From: Polaromonas sp.
GTDB taxonomy: Bacteria > Pseudomonadota > Gammaproteobacteria > Burkholderiales > Burkholderiaceae_C
NCBI RefSeq assembly: GCF_030689685.1
Contig: NZ_JAUYEY010000087.1
Coordinates: 1-59,071 of the forward strand
Length of the DNA stretch: 59,071 nucleotides
Direction: 5' to 3'
Position numbers and translations under genes: made by a program. Shown here in pieces: positions 19,627 to 28,620 of this stretch. The notes under the pieces were generated by a model. That model did no database searches. It was not told the DNA's origin and worked only from the letters and a program-made list of their open reading frames with translations. Numbering within the stretch: position 1 is the stretch's first letter; every line of letters starts with the position of its first letter.

Positions 19627-20745
19627 ATGTCCAAACCCTTTGATGTCTGTATCTGCGGCGGCGGGGTGGTCGGCCGTAGCCTGGCCTTGCTGCTGGCCCG
19701 CGAGCGCCTGCGGGTGGCGCTGGTCGCCCATCCCGTCGCCGCCGGCAAGCTGGCCGTACCGTCCCCCCAGGATGTGCGTGCCTATGCGCTGAACAGCGCA
19801 TCGCGGCAACTGCTGGAGTCGCTCAGGGCCTGGCCCGACGCGGACTCGGCAACCGCTGTCAGGCAGATGCAGGTCTGGGGCGACGACGGAGGTCGGCTCG
19901 AATTCACCGCAGAAGGCGGCAACGGCGCAGCGCTGGCCTGGATTGTCGATGTACCGGCGCTGGAGCAGCAACTGGCCGAGGCCGTGTATTACCAGCCGCA
20001 GATTGAAACCGTGCCGGCACCGGTCCAAGCCGCGCTCAGTGTGGTCTGTGAAGGCAAGGCCAGCAGCAGCCGCAACGAGTTCGGTGCCGCCTGGACCGTC
20101 AAGTCCTACCCGCAAAAAGCCATCGCCGCGCGCCTGCTGAGCGATCAGCCGCACCTGGGCGTGGCGCGCCAGTGGTTCAAGCACGGCGAAGTGCTGGCTC
20201 TTTTGCCGATGGCTGGCGAACACGGGAACTCTGTGGCGCTGGTCTGGTCTGTCTCTGTGGCGCGTGCGACTTCTCTGGAAAAGCTTTCCCCGGAAGAATT
20301 TTCGGCGGCGGTGCAACTCGCCTGTGGTGCCGAGGCCGGGCGCCTGCAACTGGCCAGCAGCCGGTCGAGCTGGGCGCTGGCGCTGTCGACCGCTGATCGC
20401 TGGGTCGGGCCGGGCTGGGCGCTGGCCGGCGATGCCGCCCATACGGTGCATCCGCTGGCCGGCCAGGGCCTGAACCTGGGGCTGGCCGATACGGCGGAGC
20501 TGGCAGCGGTGGTGCATGCGCGTGAGTATTGGCGCGGCCTGGGTGACGAAAAGTTGCTCCGGCGTTACGAGCGTGCGCGCAAGGCCGATGTCGCGGCCAT
20601 GGGCGCAGTGACTGACGGCCTGCACAGCCTGTTTGCGCACACCGATGTGCACTGGCAGGCGCTGCGCAATTGGGGCATGACGGGTTTTGCAAAAAGCGGC
20701 CCGCTCAAGCAATGGGCCACACGGCGGGCGATGGGTCAGATTTAA
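19627..20745 (+). CDS. UbiH/COQ6-family FAD-dependent monooxygenase
   Basis: A 372-residue flavoprotein hydroxylase of the ubiquinone-biosynthesis type. The Rossmann dinucleotide motif is DVCICGGGVVGRSLALLLAR at residue 6 onward, and the FAD-ribityl motif is GDAAHTVHPLAGQGLNLGLAD near residue 270. UbiH, UbiF and UbiI hydroxylate different positions of the quinone ring and cannot be told apart safely by eye. It is followed 18 bases later by dsbC on the same strand. Confidence 0.85.
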   Translation: MSKPFDVCICGGGVVGRSLALLLARERLRVALVAHPVAAGKLAVPSPQDVRAYALNSASRQLLESLRAWPDADSATAVRQMQVWGDDGGRLEFTAEGGNGAALAWIVDVPALEQQLAEAVYYQPQIETVPAPVQAALSVVCEGKASSSRNEFGAAWTVKSYPQKAIAARLLSDQPHLGVARQWFKHGEVLALLPMAGEHGNSVALVWSVSVARATSLEKLSPEEFSAAVQLACGAEAGRLQLASSRSSWALALSTADRWVGPGWALAGDAAHTVHPLAGQGLNLGLADTAELAAVVHAREYWRGLGDEKLLRRYERARKADVAAMGAVTDGLHSLFAHTDVHWQALRNWGMTGFAKSGPLKQWATRRAMGQI

Positions 20746-20763
20746 CAAAGACGGGGAAAAACA

Positions 20764-21483
20764 ATGAAATTGCTCAGAAACATCGCGGCTTGCGGCCTGG
20801 TGGCATGGAGCCTGGGCACCGCTGTCGCGCAGGAAGCGGTGATCCGCAAAAACCTCGCCGAACGGCTGCCGAGCTTGCCTCCCATCGAAGAAGTCAGCAA
20901 GGCGCCGATGGCCGGCCTGTACGAAATCCGGGTCAATGGCAACGATATTTTTTACACCGATGCCGAGGGCAACTTCCTGATTCAGGGCAACCTGATAGAC
21001 ACCAAACAGCGGCGCAACCTGACCGAGGAGCGCGTGGACAAGCTCAACGCGGTGGCTTTTGACGCCCTGCCGTTGAAGGACGCATTCACCGTCGTGCGTG
21101 GCAACGGCAAACGCAAGCTGGCCGTGTTTGAAGACCCGAACTGCGGCTACTGCAAGCGTTTTGAACGCGACATGCAGAAGGTGACGGATGTGACGGTCTA
21201 CATGTTTTTGTACCCCATCCTGGGCCCCGATTCTGTAGAAAAATCAAAAAACATCTGGTGTGCCAAAGACAAAGGCAAAGCCTGGCAGGACCTGATGGTG
21301 CGCGACCAGCCAGTGGCACCAGCAAGTTGCGACAGCAGTGCGCTGGCCCGCAACATCGAGTTTGGCAAAAAGCACCGCATCACTGGCACCCCCACGCTGA
21401 TCTTTGCCGACGGTACGCGTGTGCCCGGCGCCGTCAGCGCGCAGCAGGTTGAAAAATACCTGAACGACGCCAAAGTGCAATAA
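20764..21483 (+). CDS. dsbC: DsbC-type periplasmic disulfide isomerase
   Basis: A 239-residue secreted thioredoxin-fold protein. The signal peptide is MKLLRNIAACGLVAWSLGTAVAQ. An N-terminal dimerisation domain (MAGLYEIRVNGNDIFYTDAEG) is followed by the active site in FEDPNCGYCKRFE (CGYC, as in DsbC) and the cis-Pro region ITGTPTLIFADG. It corrects mispaired disulfides in exported proteins and needs DsbD for reduction. Length and order match the family. Confidence 0.95.
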   Translation: MKLLRNIAACGLVAWSLGTAVAQEAVIRKNLAERLPSLPPIEEVSKAPMAGLYEIRVNGNDIFYTDAEGNFLIQGNLIDTKQRRNLTEERVDKLNAVAFDALPLKDAFTVVRGNGKRKLAVFEDPNCGYCKRFERDMQKVTDVTVYMFLYPILGPDSVEKSKNIWCAKDKGKAWQDLMVRDQPVAPASCDSSALARNIEFGKKHRITGTPTLIFADGTRVPGAVSAQQVEKYLNDAKVQ

Positions 21484-21548
21484 GCACTGCTGCATCAAAA
21501 AAGTATCAACAAAAAATGCCTTCGGCCCTTTACTGACGGGCACGAGTA

Positions 21549-21565
21549 GCTATTTTTTTGATAGC
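21549..21565. repeat. GCTAT-ATAGC palindrome within a repeat-rich spacer
   Basis: GCTAT and ATAGC flank a T-rich 7-base centre. The surrounding spacer (dsbC to the M61 gene) also has A-runs and a CCTTCGG...GACGGGC stretch that resembles an intergenic repeat common in Comamonadaceae. Similar small palindromes occur at 36178, 45201 and 59007. Confidence 0.7.
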
Positions 21566-21639
21566 ACGGCAAGGCCACCGGCGACACACCGCGCTGCCGC
21601 AAAAAGGTGGCCGCGTATTCAGGTATTCTTTCCACCCAT

Positions 21640-23475
21640 ATGCCCAAGCAACGTGCCACGCCCCCACCGCCTCCGTCTGCAGCCATTCGTTACCGCGTCG
21701 AGATTGCCGACCTTCATGCCCATCTGTTTCGTATCACGCTGAGCATAGCCCAGCCCGCCGCGTTGCAGCGGCTGGCCCTGCCGGTGTGGATTCCCGGCAG
21801 CTACCTGGTGCGTGAGTTCTCCAAAAATCTGCAGGGGCTGCGCGCCAGGCAGGGAACAAGGGCGCTGCCGCAGACGCAGTTGCGGCAACTCGACAAATGC
21901 AGCTGGGAGATTCGCTGCAACCCCGACAAACCGCTGCAACTGGTTTATGAGGTGTACGCCAACGACAACTCGGTGCGCACGGCCTGTCTGGATGCACATC
22001 GCGGTTTTTTCAACGGCAGCTCGCTGTGCCTGCGCGTCGAGGGCCAGTCGCAGGCGCCGCACCTGCTGGATGTGGCGGCATCGTCTGCCACGGCCGGCTG
22101 GTCGGTCGCCACCGGGCTCAGCTCACTGAAAATCAACAAGCTGGGCTTCGGCAGCTACCTGGCTGCGGACTACGACGAACTGGTGGACTGCCCGGTGGAG
22201 ATGGGCCCCTTCTGGAACGGGAGTTTCAGCGCCTGCGGCGTGCCGCACCGCTTTGTGGTAGCTGGCGCCACCGCCGGTTTTGACGGTCCCCGCTTGCTGG
22301 CCGACACCAAGAAAATTTGCGAGACGCATATCCGTTTCTGGCATAGCAATAAAAAACCGCCCTACAAAAACTATCTGTTCATGCTTTATGCGGTGGACGA
22401 CGGTTATGGCGGCCTGGAGCACCGCAACTCCACCGCGCTGATCTGCAACCGCAAGGACTTGCCACGCCTGGGCGAGGGCAAGTTGCCCGAGGGTTACACC
22501 ACGCTGCGCGGCCTGATCAGCCACGAGTACTTTCACACCTGGAACGTCAAGCGTTTGCGACCGGCAGAGTTTGCCAGCTACCGCTACGACAGCGAGAACT
22601 ACACCGAGCTGCTCTGGTTTTTTGAGGGTTTCACGAGTTACTACGACGACCTGCTGCTGCGCCGCGCCGGCCTGCTCGACGACGCGGGCTACCTGCGGCT
22701 GCTCAACAAGACCATCAACCAGGTGATGCAAACGCCGGGACGACTGGTGCAGTCGGTCGCGCAGGCCAGCTTCGACGCCTGGGTCAAGTATTACCGCCAG
22801 GACGAAAACACACCGAACGCCACCGTCAGTTATTACACCAAAGGTGCACTGGTGGCCCTGTGTTTTGACCTGAGCCTGCGCAGTGAAAGCGGCGTCGGCG
22901 GGCCGGCGAATCTGGACGAGGTTATGCGCGCGTTGTGGCTGCGCTGCAAGGCGGGCCCCATGAGCGAAGCGGCCTTTGCGGCCGCGCTGCAGGAAGTCAG
23001 TGGCCGTTCCTACGCGGTTGAAATCGCGGCCTGGATACACGGCACCAGCGAGCTGCCCCTGGAAGACTTGCTCAAGCGCCACGGTGTGGCCGTGCTGCAA
23101 GAGCCCGCGCAACTGGCTCAGGCGCTGGGGCTGCGTGTCCAGGAATCTGCGGGAAGCGTGCATGTCAAAACGGTCTTACGCGGCGGTGCGGCCGAACGCG
23201 CCGGATTCTCCGCCGGCGACGAATGGCTGGGCATCGAAACGCCGCCAGCCGGGAAAAGTCGGCACTCCGCTGCAACTCCCGGCCAGGGTTGGCGCATTGA
23301 CAAACTGGAGCAATTGTCGCTTTACGTCAGCCCCGGCAAAAAAATCATGGCATGGATTGCACGCGACAAACGCCTGCTTCGCCTCGAACTGCAGTTGCCG
23401 CCGAACACGACCACCTGGCGGCTCGTGAGCAGGGACACCGGCCTGGTGGAGAAGTGGTTAGGGACCGCCTCCTGA
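21640..23475 (+). CDS. M61-family glycyl aminopeptidase with PDZ domain
   Basis: A 611-residue zinc metallopeptidase. An N-terminal beta domain (VWIPGSYLVREFSKNL) precedes the gluzincin active site HEYFHTWNVKRLRP near residue 290, with the downstream Glu in FFEGFTSYYDD. A C-terminal PDZ-like domain contains VLRGGAAERAGFSAGDEWLGI. M61 enzymes such as Sphingomonas glycyl aminopeptidase remove N-terminal Gly or Ala. No signal peptide is visible at MPKQRATPPPPP, so a cytoplasmic location is likely. The neighbour on its 3' side is convergent. Confidence 0.9.
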   Translation: MPKQRATPPPPPSAAIRYRVEIADLHAHLFRITLSIAQPAALQRLALPVWIPGSYLVREFSKNLQGLRARQGTRALPQTQLRQLDKCSWEIRCNPDKPLQLVYEVYANDNSVRTACLDAHRGFFNGSSLCLRVEGQSQAPHLLDVAASSATAGWSVATGLSSLKINKLGFGSYLAADYDELVDCPVEMGPFWNGSFSACGVPHRFVVAGATAGFDGPRLLADTKKICETHIRFWHSNKKPPYKNYLFMLYAVDDGYGGLEHRNSTALICNRKDLPRLGEGKLPEGYTTLRGLISHEYFHTWNVKRLRPAEFASYRYDSENYTELLWFFEGFTSYYDDLLLRRAGLLDDAGYLRLLNKTINQVMQTPGRLVQSVAQASFDAWVKYYRQDENTPNATVSYYTKGALVALCFDLSLRSESGVGGPANLDEVMRALWLRCKAGPMSEAAFAAALQEVSGRSYAVEIAAWIHGTSELPLEDLLKRHGVAVLQEPAQLAQALGLRVQESAGSVHVKTVLRGGAAERAGFSAGDEWLGIETPPAGKSRHSAATPGQGWRIDKLEQLSLYVSPGKKIMAWIARDKRLLRLELQLPPNTTTWRLVSRDTGLVEKWLGTAS

Positions 23476-23484
23476 TCGAGAGGC

Positions 23485-23991
23485 TCAGCCAACAGGCATT
23501 TGCGCCTCGATCTGGGCGATAAAACGCTCAGCCTCGGCGCTGCCCCTGACTTCCCGAACAATTTCCCGAGCCCGTTTGATCACATCGACAAAGTCGGCAA
23601 GGTTGCTCGCCTTCTCGATCTTGATGCACAGCGGCTCGGCCATGGGGCCCACGGTGTGTTCCAGCAAATGCGACGAAAAGCGCTGCGCCTGCGCCAGGTT
23701 GGCTACACGCTGCGGAACCTCAGTCTCCGTCTGCTGGGCTGCGGGCTCGAGCGCGGCCGGCAGGGTTCTGTCTTCCACGAAGAATGGCTCCACCAGTCCC
23801 TCGGCTTCCAGCTCGGACAGGCGCTCCGGATCGCCAAGCGCTGCGGCCATGACAGTCAACTCCGCCTGCGTCCGCTTGCCATCCACCATGATCAGCAGCG
23901 AGCGCAGCTTGGGGGCAATCCCCGATTGCCGGTTTGCAATCGCCTCCGATCCTTTGAGGGTTTTTTGATAAATCGCTTGCTTGTTAACCAT
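23485..23991 (-). CDS. Conserved hypothetical protein
   Basis: A 168-residue soluble protein beginning MVNKQAIYQKTLKGSEAI. It has a helical N-terminal part resembling a small winged-helix module (PKLRSLLIMVDGKRTQAEL), a variable linker with QQTETEVPQ, and a C-terminal helical region (FVDVIKRAREIVREVRG). I do not recognise the family. Betaproteobacteria carry similar small proteins with a leading wHTH-like segment and no assigned role. It is convergent with the M61 gene, nine bases apart. A GTG five codons upstream is an alternative start. Confidence 0.75.
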   Translation of the reverse strand: MVNKQAIYQKTLKGSEAIANRQSGIAPKLRSLLIMVDGKRTQAELTVMAAALGDPERLSELEAEGLVEPFFVEDRTLPAALEPAAQQTETEVPQRVANLAQAQRFSSHLLEHTVGPMAEPLCIKIEKASNLADFVDVIKRAREIVREVRGSAEAERFIAQIEAQMPVG

Positions 23992-24104
23992 GCGAAATCT
24001 CCACACCTGTTGTCGTGGAATTCAGTCTAAAACTAAAGCGGCTCAACGTCGAGAGGTGCTTACCCGCGACCGTCCGGAAGCCGCAGACCAGAGGTCCGAC
24101 TTGC

Positions 24105-25397
24105 TTAGCCCCGTCGGTCCAGCACCCGCTTGGCCTTGCCCAGGCTGCGCTCGACCCCACCCTCGGCGCGCAACTCGATCTCGGCGGTGGTGCCCACGTA
24201 GGCCTTGATCTCATGCTGCAGCAGGCGCGCTGCGGCCTGCGCATCGGGGCTGTCGGGGCTCAGGCCGGGCCGCGTTTCCACGACCACACGCAAGCAGTCC
24301 AGCATGCCCTCGCGCGTGAGGATGCACTGGTAATGCGGCGCGAGTTCGGCGCGCTTGAGGATCAGCTCCTCGATCTGCGTGGGGAACACATTGACGCCGC
24401 GCACAATCATCATGTCGTCGCTGCGGCCGGTGATTTTTTCCATGCGGCGCATGCTGCGGGCGCTGCCCGGCAGCAGCCGCGTCAGGTCGCGCGTGCGGTA
24501 ACGAATGATGGGTAACGCCTCTTTGGTGAGGCTGGTAAACACCAGCTCGCCGAGCTCGCCGTCGGGCAGCAACTCACCGGTATCGGGGTTGATGATCTCA
24601 GGGTAAAAATGATCCTCCCAGATGGTTGGGCCGTCCTTGGTTTCAACGCACTCGCTGGCTACGCCGGGGCCGATCACTTCGCTGAGGCCGTAGATATCCA
24701 CCGCAGCTATGCCCATGCGTTTTTCAATCGCATGCCGCATGTCATTGGTCCAGGGCTCTGCGCCGAAGATGCCGGTGCGCAAACTGGTGTCTGCAGCGCT
24801 CATGCCCTGCTTTTCAAACTCGTCGGCAATCGCAAGCATGTAGCTGGGCGTGACCATGATGATGTCGGGCCTGAAGTCGGTGATCAGTTGCACCTGGCGC
24901 TCGGTCTGTCCGCCGCCGAAGGGCACGACCGTCAGGCCCAGCTTTTCGGCGCCATAATGCGCACCCAGCCCACCGGTGAACAGGCCGTAGCCATAACTGA
25001 TGTGCACCAGGTCGCCCGGACGCGCACCGGCCGCGCGAATGCTGCGCGCCACGCAACCGGCCCACATGTCCACGTCGTTTTTTGTGTAGGCAACAACCGT
25101 AGGCTTGCCGGTAGTGCCACTGGATGCATGCAGCCGCACACACTGCTCGCGTGGCACCGCCAGCATGCCAAAAGGGTAGCTGTCCCGCAGGTCGCCTTTT
25201 GTGGTGAAGGGAAACTTCGCCAGGTCGGCCAGCGAGCGGCAATCATCGGGGTGCACCCCGGCAGCGTCAAACTTGGCCTTGTACACCGGCGAGTGGCGGT
25301 AAGCATGTTGCAGCGTGGCCCGAAGACGTTTGAGCTGCAATGCACGCAGCTCGTCCAGGCTCGCCTTTTCTATCGCTTCCAGGGGGAAAATTTTCAT
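24105..25397 (-). CDS. paaK: Phenylacetate-CoA ligase
   Basis: A 430-residue AMP-forming ligase that activates phenylacetate to phenylacetyl-CoA, the entry step of aerobic phenylacetate catabolism. The P-loop-like motif is LHASSGTTGKPTVVAYTKND near residue 90, with IFGAEPWTNDMR and DIYGLSEVIGPGVA in the core and GRSDDMMIVRGVNVFPTQIEE at the hinge to the C-terminal domain. Length equals typical PaaK. Its start overlaps the paaI stop by four bases, so it is third in paaG-paaI-paaK. Confidence 0.96.
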   Translation of the reverse strand: MKIFPLEAIEKASLDELRALQLKRLRATLQHAYRHSPVYKAKFDAAGVHPDDCRSLADLAKFPFTTKGDLRDSYPFGMLAVPREQCVRLHASSGTTGKPTVVAYTKNDVDMWAGCVARSIRAAGARPGDLVHISYGYGLFTGGLGAHYGAEKLGLTVVPFGGGQTERQVQLITDFRPDIIMVTPSYMLAIADEFEKQGMSAADTSLRTGIFGAEPWTNDMRHAIEKRMGIAAVDIYGLSEVIGPGVASECVETKDGPTIWEDHFYPEIINPDTGELLPDGELGELVFTSLTKEALPIIRYRTRDLTRLLPGSARSMRRMEKITGRSDDMMIVRGVNVFPTQIEELILKRAELAPHYQCILTREGMLDCLRVVVETRPGLSPDSPDAQAAARLLQHEIKAYVGTTAEIELRAEGGVERSLGKAKRVLDRRG

Positions 25398-25831
25398 GCC
25401 GATGGCCCCGCAATCACGCTTCCGGCTATCTGCGCGCTTTTGCCGCGAAACATCGCAATCACCTCGCCGCGCTGGTTGCTGACCTTCATGTCGTAAATGC
25501 CATGCCGGCCCTGCAGCGTCTGCTCCACGCCTTCGCAGGTCAGCACATCACCAAGCTGCCCGGGTTTGAGGAATTCGATGCTGCAGCCCGCAGCCACCGC
25601 CACCAAGTTGTGGCTGTTGCAGGCAAAGGCAAAGGTGGAGTCGGCCAGCGTGAATATCAGGCCGCCATGGCAGATTTTGTGGCCGTTGAGCATGGCCTCA
25701 CGTACGGTCATGCGCATCAGCGCGCGTCCCGGCTCGCAGGACAGCAGTTCCATCTGCATGAAGTCACGCGAGGCGCTGTCTGCCGCAAACATGGCTTCGC
25801 CCACTGCCTGGGCCAGCTGTTTTGCATCCAT
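25394..25831 (-). CDS. paaI: PaaI-type hotdog thioesterase
   Basis: A 145-residue hotdog-fold thioesterase. The motif NGHKICHGGLIFTLADSTFAFACNSH contains the HGG segment and catalytic Asp of PaaI. It hydrolyses ring-hydroxylated phenylacetyl-CoA, releasing CoA when the pathway stalls. It starts two bases after the paaG stop and overlaps paaK by four bases, so the three genes are one tight unit. Confidence 0.95.
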   Translation of the reverse strand: MDAKQLAQAVGEAMFAADSASRDFMQMELLSCEPGRALMRMTVREAMLNGHKICHGGLIFTLADSTFAFACNSHNLVAVAAGCSIEFLKPGQLGDVLTCEGVEQTLQGRHGIYDMKVSNQRGEVIAMFRGKSAQIAGSVIAGPSA

Positions 25832-25833
25832 GG

Positions 25834-26649
25834 CTAGTTGCCCCTGAACGCCGGGGCGCGCTTCTCAAGAAAGGCTGTCACACCTTCGATGTAGTCATGG
25901 GTCTGGCCCAGCGCCGACTGCGTGTCACGTTCATGATCGAGTTGCTGTTCCAGCCCGCGGCTCGCGCCTTCGCTGAGCAGATGCCGGGTAGCCACCAAAG
26001 CGCGGGTCGGCATCTGCGCCAGGCGCGCGGCCAGTTGCATGGCTTTGTCCACGCAGCTTTCGCCTTCGCCTGCCACATCCCAGATCATTCCCCAGTCCTT
26101 CGCGTCTTTTGCGCTGAGTTTGTCACCCAGCATGGCCAGGCCCATGGCGCGCGCCAGGCCCAGGCGCTTGACCAGAAACCACGAGCCACCTGCGTCAGGC
26201 ACCAGGCCAATCTTGCTGAAGGCCTGGATAAAGCTGGCGGTCGGCGCGGCAACCGCCAGGTCGCAGGTCATGGCCAGCGAAGCGCCGGCGCCAGCGGCCA
26301 CGCCGTTCACTGCGGCGATGGTCGGCACACGCAGCGCCTGCAGGCGCCTGACCGTCGGGTTGAAAGCCTGGTCGATGATGGGGCCGGGGTCAGCCCGCTT
26401 GACCAGGTCCGGGCCGGGTTCAAAGTCGAACTCCGCCAGATCGGCCCCGGCGCAGAAGGCGCGGCCGGCGCCGGTGATCACCAGCGCACGTATCGCGGTG
26501 TCGGCATCCACCTTGTCCAGCGCATCCCATAGCTGCCGGTGCATCTGGCGGGTGAAACTGTTCAGCGCCAGCGGCCGGTTCAGCGTGACCAGTGCGACGC
26601 CGCCCTGAATGGAAAACAGCACCGACGGTTCGGAAGGGGCATCGCTCAT
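25834..26649 (-). CDS. paaG: PaaG-type 2-(1,2-epoxyphenyl)acetyl-CoA isomerase
   Basis: A 271-residue crotonase-superfamily enzyme acting on ring-epoxidised phenylacetyl-CoA. The oxyanion region is FCAGADLAEFDFEPG and the active-site loop is NGVAAGAGASLAMTCDLAVA, with FSKIGLVPDAGGSWFL carrying Asp where hydratases have Glu, as in PaaG. The start MSDAPSEPSVLFS has AGGAGA seven bases upstream. A 12-base-arm palindrome lies 34 bases upstream, toward the divergent hydratase gene. Confidence 0.92.
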   Translation of the reverse strand: MSDAPSEPSVLFSIQGGVALVTLNRPLALNSFTRQMHRQLWDALDKVDADTAIRALVITGAGRAFCAGADLAEFDFEPGPDLVKRADPGPIIDQAFNPTVRRLQALRVPTIAAVNGVAAGAGASLAMTCDLAVAAPTASFIQAFSKIGLVPDAGGSWFLVKRLGLARAMGLAMLGDKLSAKDAKDWGMIWDVAGEGESCVDKAMQLAARLAQMPTRALVATRHLLSEGASRGLEQQLDHERDTQSALGQTHDYIEGVTAFLEKRAPAFRGN

Positions 26650-26682
26650 ACATGTCTCCTGCTTTGAATGAATGGAATTTAG

Positions 26683-26710
26683 CATTAACCGACCGATTGG
26701 TCGGTTAATG
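26683..26710. promoter_or_regulatory. TetR-type operator between paaG and the enoyl-CoA hydratase gene
   Basis: Two perfect 12-base arms (CATTAACCGACC and its complement) are separated by GATT. The site lies midway between divergent starts, ideal for controlling both. It resembles the operator described for TetR-family PaaR of betaproteobacteria. No paaR gene lies in the window. Confidence 0.85.
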
Positions 26711-26772
26711 TTTTCCCTTGGCTGCGCGTGCTGCCAGCATGGCATGATTCAGCAGCAAAAAAGGAAAGCGCC

Positions 26773-27549
26773 ATGACCTACGAGATGATTCTGACCAAAA
26801 CCGAGGGCCGCGTGGCCATCATCACCCTGAACCGGCCCAAGCAGCTCAATGCGCTGAACGACCAGCTGATGGACGAGCTGGGCGCGGCGCTCAAGGCTTT
26901 CGATGCGGACGACAACATCGGCTGCATGATTCTGACCGGCAGCGAAAAGGCCTTTGCAGCCGGCGCCGACATAGGCGCCATGGCCAGTTACGGCTTTGCC
27001 GATGTCTACAAAAACGACTACATCACGCGCAACTGGGAGCAGATCCGCAGCATACGCAAGCCAGTGATCGCGGCGGTCAGCGGCTTTGCGCTGGGCGGCG
27101 GCTGTGAGCTGGCGATGATGTGCGACTTCATCATTGCCGCTGACAACGCCCGCTTTGGCCAGCCCGAAATCAAGCTGGGCATCATCCCGGGTGCTGGCGG
27201 CACACAGCGCCTGCCGCGCGCCGTGGGCAAAGCCAAAGCCATGGACCTGGTGCTGACCGGCAGGATGATGGACGCGGCGGAAGCCGAGCGCAGCGGCCTG
27301 GCCAGCCGCGTGGTGCCGCTGGACAAGCTGATGGACGAAGCCCTGGGCGCGGCCTTGCAGATCTGCGACTATGGCCAGATTGCGGTGATGGCTGCCAAGG
27401 AGGCGGTGAACCGTGCCTATGAAGGCACGCTGGCCGACGGCATCATGTTCGAACGGCGCCTGTTTCACGCGGCTTTTGCCACCGACGACCAGAAAGAGGG
27501 CATGGACGCTTTTGTGAATAAACGCAAGCCCCTGTTTACAAATCGATAG
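26773..27549 (+). CDS. Enoyl-CoA hydratase (PaaF-like)
   Basis: A 258-residue crotonase. The oxyanion-hole strands are [11 protein letters not shown] and [13 protein letters not shown], and both catalytic acids are present, in GGGCELAM and [22 protein letters not shown]. The start [13 protein letters not shown] follows AAGGAAAG. It would hydrate 2,3-dehydroadipyl-CoA in phenylacetate breakdown if it is PaaF; a general short-chain enoyl-CoA hydratase is equally compatible. Sharing the PaaR-like operator with paaG favours the first. Confidence 0.9.
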   Translation: MTYEMILTKTEGRVAIITLNRPKQLNALNDQLMDELGAALKAFDADDNIGCMILTGSEKAFAAGADIGAMASYGFADVYKNDYITRNWEQIRSIRKPVIAAVSGFALGGGCELAMMCDFIIAADNARFGQPEIKLGIIPGAGGTQRLPRAVGKAKAMDLVLTGRMMDAAEAERSGLASRVVPLDKLMDEALGAALQICDYGQIAVMAAKEAVNRAYEGTLADGIMFERRLFHAAFATDDQKEGMDAFVNKRKPLFTNR

Positions 27550-27706
27550 CTCAGCGGGGGGCTCACCGCGCTGCCTGTGCGGCCTCGGAATCAACGGATG
27601 GGTTTCCGGTTTATTCCGTCCTCTAAATTGAGAATGCCAAGATAGGTGTTCGGCCACATCATGTTAGGTCACTGGAGACATCGTGCTGCGCCACCGAGGC
27701 CCCGCT

Positions 27707-28516
27707 TCACCCAACCACCCAGCGCTCTACTACCTGCCGAGTAGCCACATCAGCAGCAAACACATGCTCTACCCGCAGTGATGCGAGCGTGATGTCTTGC
27801 GGTGTACCAAACGTAGAGAACATGCTGAAAAACGCCAACTCGCCATGCGCAGTAGCAAACCGTGTGGTCAGCACCGGTGCGATTTGCCTTGGCCACTGCG
27901 CCAACAACCTTTTTCCCAAGCGCTGCTGAAACTGCGCGGCCAATTGCTCCACTCGCGGCGAGATGTCAGGCATCATGCTCGCGTCGTCGCGCAGGTGCGC
28001 GAGCATCGCGGGGGCGACTTCTTCTAGATTCGTCAGGTGGCGGGTCATGCCCTCAGGATGAAGCATGGCATCGAGCAAATTGAACGGTGCATCGGGCGGA
28101 AGCTGAGCGAGCGAAGGCATGAGCGCCACAGTCATCCAGCGCGCACCACGGTTCATTTGCAGCACATTCCAAGCGGCATCCATCACCAGTGCAGGCATCG
28201 GGTCATGCGCGGCCAGCAAGCGCCCCAAAGCCTCGCGCACAGGCGCGAGCACCGCATCCCCCAGCTCTGCACCACGATACGCCGGCGCAAACCCCGCCTG
28301 CTGCAACGCCACATTGCGCAATGCCAGCGGGGCTTGCAGCTCTTGCAGCCAAATCAGCAGCAGCTCACGGCTTGGCTGCGCACGGCCACTCTCCACAAAG
28401 CTCACATGCCTCTGCGAAACCCCCATGCGCAGCGCCAATTCCAGTTGGCTCAAGCGGCGCGATTTGCGCGCGGTTTGCAAAGTGTTTCGCAGAGTGGGGC
28501 TGGCTAAGGTGTCCAT
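27707..28516 (-). CDS. XRE-family regulator with MmyB-like ligand-binding domain
   Basis: A 269-residue repressor-type protein. The N-terminal helix-turn-helix is RRLSQLELALRMGVSQRHVSFVESGRAQPS near residues 19-48. The remainder matches the MmyB-like domain (MDAAWNVLQMNRGARWM, LRDDASMMPD, FFSMFSTFGTPQDITLASLRVEHVFAAD), a PAS-like fold binding small molecules. It diverges from a small membrane protein gene 104 bases away and probably controls it. The 157 bases between its 3' end and the hydratase gene hold no recognised feature. Confidence 0.9.
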   Translation of the reverse strand: MDTLASPTLRNTLQTARKSRRLSQLELALRMGVSQRHVSFVESGRAQPSRELLLIWLQELQAPLALRNVALQQAGFAPAYRGAELGDAVLAPVREALGRLLAAHDPMPALVMDAAWNVLQMNRGARWMTVALMPSLAQLPPDAPFNLLDAMLHPEGMTRHLTNLEEVAPAMLAHLRDDASMMPDISPRVEQLAAQFQQRLGKRLLAQWPRQIAPVLTTRFATAHGELAFFSMFSTFGTPQDITLASLRVEHVFAADVATRQVVERWVVG

Positions 28517-28546
28517 GCCTTCATTGAATCACCGCTTAAGGCCTGC

Positions 28547-28569
28547 GCAATTACCTGCGACGTAGTTGC
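28547..28569. promoter_or_regulatory. Imperfect inverted repeat between the XRE regulator and the small membrane gene
   Basis: GCAATTAC and GTAGTTGC, separated by seven bases, pair at seven of eight positions. The location suits an operator for the XRE regulator, but assignment is by position only. Confidence 0.4.
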
Positions 28570-28620
28570 CCCCATTCACAGCGCGACGCACACTAGGGCC
28601 CTCTTTGAAAGGAACATCTC

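Noticed and set aside
22123..23163. A 346-codon open frame antisense to the M61 peptidase
   Set aside because: Shadow frame; the sense strand has a complete zinc site and PDZ domain.
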